Position numbers and translations under genes: made by a program. A DNA stretch of 14,310 nt from JBJXGF01 sp046153015 (GTDB taxonomy: Bacteria; Actinomycetota; Acidimicrobiia; Acidimicrobiales; CAIXPF01). Where the stretch lies: positions 1-14,310 of the forward strand of contig JBJXGF010000146.1 in the NCBI GenBank assembly GCA_046153015.1. Direction: 5' to 3'. Under the pieces are notes generated by a model. That model saw only the letters and a program-made list of their open reading frames with translations. It had not been told where the DNA came from and did no database searches. This document shows positions 1-8,320 of this stretch, one piece after another. Each line of letters opens with the position of its first letter. Positions within the stretch are counted from its first letter, which is position 1.

Positions 1-1
1 C

Positions 2-1243
2 AACCTCGCGCTCGAGCTCCCCGAGCTCGCCCGCAGCCTCCTGCCCGAGATCCAAGCGGCGTGGGGGGCCGACCTGGCCGTGCTCGCCCTGTTCGACGAC
101 CCGACGACGCTGCGGCTCTACGCCACCGCCGGCGAGGCCCAGCGGCTCAGCCCCGGCGGCGCGATCGAGCTGGGCGAGGGCCTGTTCGGCGACGTGGCCC
201 GCACCGGTCAGGCTCGCTCCGCCGCCCGCGGCGAGCTCACCGAGCAGGACCATCACCTCCTCGGCGCGCTCGTGGTGGCGCTGCAGCAGCAGCTCCTTCC
301 CCAAGCCGTTCACGACCCGCCGATGCTGGCGCTCGCCGTCCGCTACGTCGCCGGCGCCGACCGGCTCGACATGGGCGGCGACTGGTACGACTGCGTGGAA
401 TGAGACGACGGCAGCGTGCTCCTCCTCGTCGGCGACGTCACCGGCAAAGGCGCCACGGCCGCCGCCGTCATGGGCCGCATCCGGGCGTTCACCAAAGCGC
501 TCGCCGACCGTTCCGCCGGTCCCGGCGGGCTGCTCAGCCGACTCAACGCGATCATGTACGGCAGCGACGACATGGCCACGCTCTGCTGCATCGTCCTCGA
601 CCCCGGGCGCACCCAGGCCACGGTCGCGCTGGCCGGCCACCCCCCGCCGCTGCTCCTCACCCACGACAGCGGCGACGAGCCGGGCCTGCCCACAGCCCGA
701 TACCTCCACGCAGCCGCCGGCCTGCCCCTCGGCGCCCACGCGAGGGCCGCCTACCCCGACACGCCCGTCGAGCTGCCCACCGACTGGACGCTGCTGCTCT
801 ACACCGACGGCCTCGTCGAACGCCGCAGCCACGGCTTGGACGACGGCCTCGAACAGCTCCGGCGAGCGGCGGGCGCCGCCCGCCACGAATCGGTGGAACG
901 ACTGGCCAGCGAGGTGCTCGCCGCCTGCGCCGCCCCGTCCGGCCAGCGCGACGACATCGCCCTTCTCGTCGCCCGTCACACCTACCACGCGCCGCTGCGG
1001 CTCACCGTCCCCACCGACGTGAGCGCGCTCGCCGCCGTGCGGCGGACGCTGCGCCGCTGGCTCGCCCTGCGCGCTCCCAACGCCGACGTCGACGACGTGC
1101 TGATCTGCGTCTGCGAAGCGGCCGGCAACAGCATCCACCACGCCTACAACCTGCAGTCCGGCGTGGTCCGCATCACGGCCGAGACCAACCCTGCGCTGAC
1201 CGCGCCCGCCTGGCGTGGCGACGCCCTGCCCTTCCAGCGATAG
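2..1243 (+). pseudogene. GAF / SpoIIE-type PP2C phosphatase / RsbW-like ATPase regulator, 5'-partial, interrupted by an in-frame TGA and truncated
   Basis: The frame is open from the window edge. It encodes a GAF-like sensor (about 2-310), a SpoIIE-type PP2C serine phosphatase (about 330-990) and the start of an RsbW-like histidine-kinase-type ATPase (about 1000-1243). Visible PP2C motifs are GGDWYD (around 375), GDVTGKG (around 431), LLYTDGLVE (around 792) and RDDIALLV (around 949). Such proteins normally control anti-sigma-factor/antagonist switches in response to a signal. A TGA at 401-403 interrupts the phosphatase between WYDCVE and DDGSVLLLVGDV in the same frame. The position is a variable loop, not a conserved cysteine, so a nonsense mutation (for example GGA to TGA) or a sequence error is likelier than recoding. 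The ATPase domain keeps its N-box (EAAGNSIHHAY), but the glycine-rich G-boxes are absent and the tail is unrelated. Two lesions together suggest decay. If translation restarted at 416, the product would lack the first metal-binding motif. Confidence 0.75.
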
Positions 1244-1246
1244 TTG

Positions 1247-1264
1247 ACTCAAGACGCCTTGAGT
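1247..1264. promoter_or_regulatory. Putative ArsR operator upstream of arsC (perfect 7-bp inverted repeat)
   Basis: The arms ACTCAAG and CTTGAGT are perfect inverted repeats around a 4-base centre. The site lies 53 bases before the arsC start. It begins within a TTGACT sequence (1244-1249) that could be a -35 box, although no good -10 box is visible 17 bases on. The outer half-sites ACTCA-N8-TGAG recur at 1980-1997, in front of the ArsR-like gene, which suggests one regulator for both. Binding by that regulator is inference. Confidence 0.6.
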
Positions 1265-1316
1265 GAAAGGCTCGGGCGACAGCCCAGAGATGACGCCGAC
1301 CAGAGGGGAACTCCGC

Positions 1317-1958
1317 ATGCCCACGCTCTCGGAGCTGACCATCGAGCAGCGCCAGCTGCTCCGCAGCGCAGCCGTGATCCTCCAACGCGAGTTCGAGGGC
1401 GTCTTCGGGCGGGCGACGATCGAAGAGTTCCTGGCCTCGAGCTACGACCAGTTCGCCGAGCGGTCCACGGTCCGCAACTTCATCCCGATCCTGGCCGAGC
1501 GCTTCGCCCGTCAGCGCCTCCGCGCCCTGGCCAAGGTGGAGGGCAAGGCGACAGACGGCGTGCCCATCGTGTTGTTCCTCTGCGTGCACAACGCCGGGCG
1601 GTCCCAGATGGCGCTGGGCTGGTTCAACCACCTCGCGGGAGACAAGGCGGTGGCCTGGTCGGGCGGGAGCGAGCCGGGCACGGCGGTCAACCCCGCCGCG
1701 GTGGCCGCCATGGCCGAGGTCGGCATCGACATCAGCCAGGAGTACCCCAAGCCCTGGACCAGCGAGGTCGTCCAGGCCGCCGACGTGGTGGTGACGATGG
1801 GCTGCGGGGACGCGTGTCCGATCTTTCCCGGCACGCGGTACGAGGACTGGGAGCTGCCCGACCCGGCCGATCTCGACGTGGCGTCCGTCCGCCCCATCCG
1901 CGACGCCATCGGCGAGCGGGTTCGCGCCCTGCTGGCCTCCATCGGCGTGGCCGCCTAG
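1317..1958 (+). CDS. arsC: Arsenate reductase, low-molecular-weight phosphatase fold with an N-terminal helical domain
   Basis: The 213-residue protein should reduce arsenate to arsenite in the cytoplasm. Residues 1-75 form a helical region (SELTIEQRQLL to RLRALAKVEG) like the three-helix dimerisation domain seen on many actinobacterial ArsC proteins. Residues 84-213 are the LMW-phosphatase fold. The CX5R loop is CVHNAGRS, with nucleophile Cys89 and Arg95. Further cysteines lie in MGCGDACP (Cys163, Cys167), and the general-acid loop is ELPDPADLD. The extra cysteine pair is typical of thioredoxin- or mycothiol-coupled enzymes; which reductant is used cannot be told from sequence. The ATG at 1317 is chosen because AGAGGGGA at 1302-1309 sits 7 bases upstream. 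A GTG at 1263 in the same frame lies inside the putative operator and is less likely. This is the first gene of a three-gene arsenic cluster, 54 bases before the fusion gene. Confidence 0.9.
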   Translation: MPTLSELTIEQRQLLRSAAVILQREFEGVFGRATIEEFLASSYDQFAERSTVRNFIPILAERFARQRLRALAKVEGKATDGVPIVLFLCVHNAGRSQMALGWFNHLAGDKAVAWSGGSEPGTAVNPAAVAAMAEVGIDISQEYPKPWTSEVVQAADVVVTMGCGDACPIFPGTRYEDWELPDPADLDVASVRPIRDAIGERVRALLASIGVAA

Positions 1959-1979
1959 CAGCCGCCAACCGACTTGATA

Positions 1980-1997
1980 ACTCACCAACGGTTGAGC
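1980..1997. promoter_or_regulatory. Putative ArsR operator upstream of the ArsR–ArsC fusion gene
   Basis: ACTCA-N8-TGAG repeats the half-sites and spacing of the palindrome at 1247-1264, while the 8-base centre differs. Symmetry here is imperfect (CTCAcC/GtTGAG). The site lies between a TTGATA at 1974-1979 and a TAGCCT -10 motif at 2001-2006, so a bound repressor would block the promoter. The shared half-sites are seen directly; autoregulation is inferred from the gene that follows. Confidence 0.55.
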
Positions 1998-2000
1998 GAG

Positions 2001-2006
2001 TAGCCT
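2001..2006 (+). promoter_or_regulatory. TAnnnT -10 box for an apparently leaderless ArsR–ArsC transcript
   Basis: TAGCCT ends 6 bases before the ATG at 2013, so the predicted transcription start falls on or next to that A. There is no Shine-Dalgarno sequence between them. This spacing is the usual arrangement of leaderless genes in actinobacteria. The -35 region is weak or displaced: TTGATA lies 21 bases upstream. Confidence 0.45.
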
Positions 2007-2012
2007 CCGCTC

Positions 2013-2669
2013 ATGGACACCAGCGAGGATCGGGCGGCCCGTCACTCGGCGTTGGGCGACGTGGTGCGCCTGGCCATCGTGGACGAGCTGCTGTGGTCGG
2101 ATCGTTCCCCGGTGGAGCTGCGCCGCCGACTGGGGATCGAGTCGAACCTCTTGGCCCACCACCTCGACGTGTTGGAAGCGGTCGGGCTCGTCGTGCGGTC
2201 CCGCTCGAGCGGCGACGGCCGCCGGCGGTACGTACATCTCGTACGAGACGCGCTCGATTCGCTCGGGGCCCGGCGCGAGCTCGCCGCCGGCGCCGCGTTG
2301 TTCGTGTGCACCCGCAACTCCGCCCGCAGCCTGCTGGCCGCGGCGCTGTGGCGCAGCCTCACCGGCGCCTCCGCCGCGTCGGCCGGCACGCATCCGGCGG
2401 AGCGGGCTCATCCGGGAGCGGTCAAGGCTGCGAGGCGGGCGGGCGTGAGCCTCGAGGGCGCCGTCCCCCGGGCGCTCAGCGCCGTCGAGCGGGTGCCCGA
2501 CCTGGTGGTCACCGTGTGCGACCAGGCCCACGAGGAGCTCCAGCCGGCCCCCGAGTGGCTCCACTGGTCGATCCCTGATCCGGTGCCGGCCGGCACCGCC
2601 GCGGCTTTCGACGCCGCCGTGTCCGAGCTCCGCCAGCGGATCTCCCTGGCCGTGGGGGCGGCGGCGTGA
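2013..2669 (+). CDS. ArsR-type winged-helix regulator fused to an arsenate reductase-like LMW-phosphatase domain
   Basis: This 218-residue protein joins two domains. Residues 1-80 are an ArsR-family winged helix with the recognition region ESNLLAHHLDVLEAVGLV (43-60) and a wing around GDGRRRYVHL. Residues 95-218 are a low-molecular-weight phosphatase/ArsC domain with CX5R loop CTRNSARS (Cys99, Arg105), VTVCDQAHEE (Cys169) and acid loop IPDP (Asp189). Fusions of this type are known in actinobacterial arsenic operons. The only two cysteines in the protein are both in the phosphatase domain, so the classical ArsR metal-binding cysteines are missing. Arsenic could therefore be sensed through the catalytic domain (inference). 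The gene probably represses itself and arsC through the two ACTCA-N8-TGAG sites. The stop overlaps the next start as GTGA (2666-2669), indicating translational coupling to the channel gene. Confidence 0.88.
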   Translation: MDTSEDRAARHSALGDVVRLAIVDELLWSDRSPVELRRRLGIESNLLAHHLDVLEAVGLVVRSRSSGDGRRRYVHLVRDALDSLGARRELAAGAALFVCTRNSARSLLAAALWRSLTGASAASAGTHPAERAHPGAVKAARRAGVSLEGAVPRALSAVERVPDLVVTVCDQAHEELQPAPEWLHWSIPDPVPAGTAAAFDAAVSELRQRISLAVGAAA

Positions 2670-3421
2670 CCACCGCCCCGCCGCGCACGCAGGCGCAGCT
2701 CGCGGCCCAGCCCGAGACCGGGGTCGGTCAGCTCAGCCTGGATCTCCCCCGCCGCCTCGCCGCCGAGGCGCTCGGCACCGCGCTGTTGATCGTCGCCGTG
2801 GTGGGCTCGGGCATCATGGCGAGCCGCCTCTCGCCCGGCGACGTCGGGCTGCAGCTCCTCGAGAACGCCGCCGCCACGGCGGGGGCGCTCGTCGGGCTGA
2901 TCCTGATGTTCGGCGCCGTGTCCGGCGCCCACTTCAACCCCGTCGTCACGCTCGTGGACCGGCTGCTCGGCACGATCGGCGCGGTGGACGCCGTCCTCTA
3001 CGTCGTCGCGCAGATCGTGGGCGGCTGCCTCGGCACGATCCTCGCCAACGTGATGTTCTCCCTCGACCCGGTGGAGCTGTCCACCAAGAACCGCTCCTCC
3101 GGCGCGCTGTGGTTGTCCGAGGTCGTCGCCACCGTGGGCTTGCTGCTGGTCATCCACGGTTGTGTGCGCAGCGGGAGGGCGTCGGTCGTGCCGTTCGCGG
3201 TGGGCGCCTGGATCGGCGGCGCCTATTGGTTCACGTCCTCCACGAGCTTCGCCAACCCCGCGGTGACCATCGCCCGGACCCTGTCGGACAGCTTCGCCGG
3301 CATCGAGCCCGCCTCCGCCCCGATGTTCGTCGCCATGCAGCTCCTCGGCGGCGTCATCGCCTACGGGCTCGTCCGCTTCTTCTACCCTCGTCCGGCCGAC
3401 GCCCCGTTCGGGGAGGAGTGA
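2666..3421 (+). CDS. MIP/aquaporin-family channel, likely arsenite-permeable (AqpS-like)
   Basis: The 251-residue integral membrane protein has the MIP hourglass pattern. The first half-helix motif is HFNPVVT (Asn91-Pro92-Val93, a variant of NPA). The second is FANPAVTIAR (Asn197-Pro198-Ala199), with the selectivity-filter arginine at 204. About six membrane segments are apparent after a polar N-terminus of about 28 residues. In Sinorhizobium meliloti, AqpS in an ars operon lets arsenite made by ArsC leave down its gradient. The position directly behind two ArsC modules suggests the same job here. The GTG start at 2666 overlaps the upstream stop by four bases. No ArsB or Acr3 pump is in the window. 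A water or glycerol channel is the main alternative, but the neighbourhood argues for arsenite. Confidence 0.88.
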   Translation: MTTAPPRTQAQLAAQPETGVGQLSLDLPRRLAAEALGTALLIVAVVGSGIMASRLSPGDVGLQLLENAAATAGALVGLILMFGAVSGAHFNPVVTLVDRLLGTIGAVDAVLYVVAQIVGGCLGTILANVMFSLDPVELSTKNRSSGALWLSEVVATVGLLLVIHGCVRSGRASVVPFAVGAWIGGAYWFTSSTSFANPAVTIARTLSDSFAGIEPASAPMFVAMQLLGGVIAYGLVRFFYPRPADAPFGEE

Positions 3422-3436
3422 CGCGGCGCGCCGCGC

Positions 3437-5827
<2,391 letters not shown>

Positions 5828-5879
5828 CGCCGCCCATGGTAGGCGGGCGTGGACCAGGCCACCGGTCGCCGGCGTGGGC

Positions 5880-6296
5880 TCAGTCCTTCGCCTTCCAGGT
5901 GTCGTGGTCGACGACGGGCAGGCCCGCCTCCTTCCAGCCGCGGAAGCCGGACACGACGTGCGACACGCGCTCGAGGCCCATGTCCTTCAGGGTCTTCGCG
6001 GACAAACTTGTCCGCCCACCCCCCGCTCAATAGAGGATGAACTCTCGATCCTCGTTGAAGACCTCCCGGAAATACGGCGACTCCGGATCGATCCAGAACT
6101 CGAGCATCCCGCGAGGGGCGTGCATGGCGCCGGGGATCACGCCGTCGCGTTGCAGCTCCCGGATGTCGCGCACGTCGATCAGCAGCGCGCCCTCCTCCTC
6201 GACCCGGCGCTTCGCCTCCTCGGGCGAGTGGTTGTCGATGTGCTTGCGGGCCTCGTCGATCATCTGCTGGACCGAGGTCCTGATGTTCACGGTCAT
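5880..6296 (-). CDS. Rhodanese-like protein with in-frame TGA at the catalytic cysteine position (probable selenoprotein)
   Basis: Read through one TGA at 6027-6029, the gene encodes 138 residues. The upstream part (1-89) has the rhodanese CDC25-like pattern LLIDVRDIRELQRDGVIPGA and ends DREFILY. The TGA is codon 90. The downstream part (91-138) continues AGGGRTSLSAKTLKDMG and contains VVSGFRGWKEAGLPV, the usual end of the fold. The active loop is normally C-x4-R, so TGA replaces exactly the catalytic cysteine, with Arg95 kept. Frame, length and C-terminus are intact. A hairpin suited to selenocysteine insertion follows (5998-6015). The ATG at 6296 has a strong AAGGAG (6305-6310) 8 bases upstream. 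Rhodaneses transfer sulfane sulfur; a selenocysteine form could act as a redox or selenium-handling enzyme (inference). The alternative is a TGC-to-TGA nonsense mutation or a sequence error. No sel genes are in the window. The gene probably shares a transcript with the oxidoreductase 63 bases upstream. Confidence 0.75.
5998..6015 (-). promoter_or_regulatory. Candidate bacterial SECIS hairpin inside the rhodanese gene
   Basis: In the mRNA, arms GCGGACA and UGUCCGC form a perfect 7-bp stem closing an AGUU loop. The loop starts 18 bases after the UGA, and its G is the second loop base. Published bacterial SECIS models require a stem-loop just after the UGA, a loop about 16-37 bases downstream and a G among the first two loop bases; all three hold here. 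The codons through the stem-loop include ACA, AGU and UUG, which are out of keeping with the G/C-ending codons around them. This suggests selection on RNA structure. Confidence 0.65.
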
Positions 6297-6359
6297 GCCA
6301 CGTGCTCCTTCCCCAGCCGGCCGGCGGCCGCCATCTTCGCGCAGCGCAGCACCGAGTGG

Positions 6360-7373
6360 TCAGGCCCGAACCGGTACGGCGGCCTCGACGAAACGGTCGA
6401 AGGAACGCGAGACCTCCTCGATCGTGAGGTCGCCGAACGCGAACTGGCCCACCAGGTACCCGGCGCCGCCGTTGGCGGCGAGCTCCTCCACCGAGTCGCG
6501 CACCTTTGCCGGGGAGCCGGCCACGATCGCCTGGAACGACGCCGCCGTGTCGAAGTCCCCGCCGAAGGTCGGGTCGTTCGGAGGGACCAGCCCGAAGCGC
6601 CGGAACAGCCGGCTGAGGTGCTCGGTGTAGGCCGCCCACGCGGCCCGGGCCCGGGCCGCGGCTTCACGGTCGGTGGCGGCCACGTAGTACTTGCGCAACG
6701 CGCCGATCCTCGGTTCGCGGCCGGCGGACAGGCCCTCCTGGCGCAGCTCGCCGTAGCGGCGGACCGCCTTCGCCACCATCGCCGTGGGGCCCGCGGCAAT
6801 CGTGCTGACCCCGAGCCGGGCCGCGGTGGCCAGCGTGCCGGGCCGCCACAGCGGCGGGTAGGGCGACTGGTGGGGATGGACCTCGATCGGCACGTCCTCG
6901 AAGCGCCAGAACCGCCCCTCGAAGCTGAACGAGCTCTCGGTCTGCAAGGCCGCCAGCACCAGCTCCAGGGCCTCGTCGGTGCGGGCCTCGCCCTCCGCGT
7001 CGTCCAGGCGCCACAGCCGGTGCTCGGGGGCGGAGATGCCCCGGCCGAAGCCGAACTCGAACCGGCCCTCGGAGAGGTGGTCGAGCATGCAGATCTCCTC
7101 CGCCAGGCGCAGCGGATGGTAGAAGGGCAGCAGATGCACGAGTGAGCAGAGCCGGATCGTGGAGGTGCGCTGGGCGGCGGCGGCCAGGAACAGGTTGATG
7201 CTGGGCGCGGCGTCGAGCGGGATCATGTGGTGCTCGGACTTGTGGTAGCCCCAGAACCCCGCCTGCTCGGCCCGTTCCACCAGGCGCAGCCGGTCCTTGT
7301 AGAGCTGGTGCAGGGGCACGGCCCCGCCGGGGTGCTCCAACTGGTCGAACATCCCGAACTGCACGCCGCTCAT
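6360..7373 (-). CDS. LLM-class flavin-dependent oxidoreductase (bacterial luciferase-like monooxygenase family)
   Basis: The 337-residue protein is a TIM-barrel flavin-dependent oxidoreductase of the luciferase-like family. Visible marks are QFGMFDQLEHPGG at the start (first barrel strand), YHKSEHHM (43-50), IRLCSLVHLLPFYHPLRLAE, and the family signature GRFEFGFGRG (103-112). Members oxidise varied substrates with reduced FMN or F420; the substrate and cofactor cannot be read from this sequence. The ATG at 7373 is preferred because GGAGGAGG lies about 9 bases upstream (near 7384-7391). The frame is open 60 bases further up, but that stretch has no recognisable conserved start. It is transcribed away from the SDR gene across a 181-base gap and is the likely first gene of the minus-strand run that includes the rhodanese. 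Confidence 0.88.
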   Translation of the reverse strand: MSGVQFGMFDQLEHPGGAVPLHQLYKDRLRLVERAEQAGFWGYHKSEHHMIPLDAAPSINLFLAAAAQRTSTIRLCSLVHLLPFYHPLRLAEEICMLDHLSEGRFEFGFGRGISAPEHRLWRLDDAEGEARTDEALELVLAALQTESSFSFEGRFWRFEDVPIEVHPHQSPYPPLWRPGTLATAARLGVSTIAAGPTAMVAKAVRRYGELRQEGLSAGREPRIGALRKYYVAATDREAAARARAAWAAYTEHLSRLFRRFGLVPPNDPTFGGDFDTAASFQAIVAGSPAKVRDSVEELAANGGAGYLVGQFAFGDLTIEEVSRSFDRFVEAAVPVRA

Positions 7374-7525
7374 CGGACCCAGCCTCCTCCCCGCTCGGCC
7401 GACTCGGACCGCCGGGCGGGCGCTCGCCCGCATTCAACACCAAACCCTCTTCGAGGCGGGCCCGGCACGGGCGGCCGCCGCGCCGCGGGCGTGCGGGGCC
7501 GGCGAGCGACGGCGTTCGGGTGCGG

Positions 7526-7531
7526 TACGTT
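7526..7531 (+). promoter_or_regulatory. Possible -10 box for the SDR gene
   Basis: TACGTT fits the TAnnnT pattern and lies 23 bases before the ATG at 7555, with the ribosome-binding site AGGGAGGG at 7543-7550 in between. No clear -35 box is seen. This is pattern matching only. Confidence 0.3.
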
Positions 7532-7554
7532 GGCGCGCCGACAGGGAGGGATCG

Positions 7555-8289
7555 ATGGCACGGCTCGACGGCAAGGTGGCGATCGTCACGGGCGGCGCCC
7601 GGGGGCAGGGCGAGGCCGAGGTGCGGCTCTTCGCCGCCGAGGGCGCGAAGGTCGTGGTGTCCGACGTGCTCGTCGACGCCGGCGAAGCCGTGGCCAAGAG
7701 CCTCGGCGACAACGCCGTCTTCCTGCGCCACGACGTGTCCCGGGAGGACGACTGGGAGGCGGCGGTCAACCTCGCGACCGAACGCTTCGGCGGCCTCGAC
7801 GTGCTGGTGAACAACGCCGGCATCCTCCACAACGCCACGATCGCCCGGCACACGCTCGCCGACTACGAGCGGGTGGTTGCGGTGAACCAGGTGGGGGTGT
7901 TCCTCGGCATCCGGGCGGCGATCGCCCCGATGATCGCCCGAGGCGGCGGCTCGATCGTCAACATCTCCTCCGGCGCCGGGCTACGGGCCACGAAGTACAC
8001 CTTCGCCTACGCCGCAACGAAGTACGCGGTGACCGGCATGACCGCGTGCGCCGCCCTCGAGCTGGCCCGCAACAACATCCGGGTCAACTCGATCCATCCG
8101 GGCGTGATCGACACGGCGATGGTGGCCTCCGACAATCCGGAGGCGACGAACCGGATCGTCCGCGCCACGCCGATGCGCCGCGTGGGCGAGCCCGAGGAGA
8201 TCGCCCGCGTGGCCCTGTTCCTCGCCAGCGACGAGTCGTCGTACATGACCGGCGCCCACGTGCCCGTGGACGGCGGCGTCACGGCCTGA
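7555..8289 (+). CDS. Short-chain dehydrogenase/reductase, classical type (3-alpha/20-beta-hydroxysteroid dehydrogenase-like)
   Basis: The 244-residue cytoplasmic NAD(P)-dependent oxidoreductase has all classical SDR features: TGGARGQG (12-19) for the cofactor, Asp37 after the second strand (favouring NAD over NADP), NNAG (86-89), Asn111, and the catalytic Ser139, Tyr152 and Lys156 (YAATK). The residue numbering agrees with the 3-alpha,20-beta-hydroxysteroid dehydrogenase subgroup, including HPGVIDTAM and the end VPVDGG. Many actinobacterial members act on sterols or other secondary alcohols; the actual substrate is unknown. The ATG at 7555 has AGGGAGGG 4-5 bases upstream. A hairpin follows the stop, and the next gene is convergent. 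Confidence 0.9.
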   Translation: MARLDGKVAIVTGGARGQGEAEVRLFAAEGAKVVVSDVLVDAGEAVAKSLGDNAVFLRHDVSREDDWEAAVNLATERFGGLDVLVNNAGILHNATIARHTLADYERVVAVNQVGVFLGIRAAIAPMIARGGGSIVNISSGAGLRATKYTFAYAATKYAVTGMTACAALELARNNIRVNSIHPGVIDTAMVASDNPEATNRIVRATPMRRVGEPEEIARVALFLASDESSYMTGAHVPVDGGVTA

Positions 8290-8320
8290 GCCGAGCCGTC
8301 GGCGGGGCCGGCGGCTCAGG
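8285..8320. terminator. Hairpin between convergent genes, possible bidirectional terminator
   Basis: CCTGAGCCG (8285-8293) and CGGCTCAGG (8312-8320) are perfect inverted repeats. An alternative nested pairing, GAGCCGTCGGC with GCCGGCGGCTC, closes a GGG loop with a single mismatch. The element covers both stop codons. There is no T-run, so termination is inferred from position and stem strength only. Confidence 0.4.

Noticed and set aside
401..403. The TGA in the SpoIIE-type gene as a second selenocysteine codon
   Set aside because: The position is a variable loop without a conserved cysteine, and I find no suitable hairpin 10-40 bases downstream. The gene is also truncated at its 3' end.
61..1266. 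A long frame rich in Arg, Pro and Ala overlapping the phosphatase gene
   Set aside because: Arg/Pro-rich composition typical of an off-frame GC-rich shadow; the phosphatase motifs lie in the other frame on both sides of the TGA.
5998..6015. Rho-independent terminator ending a truncated rhodanese gene
   Set aside because: No U-run follows the stem, and intact in-frame rhodanese sequence continues past it, so a SECIS role fits better.
5880..6026. Separate small gene or decayed fragment downstream of a short rhodanese
   Set aside because: It has no start codon with a ribosome-binding site, and it continues the same frame and fold as the upstream part.
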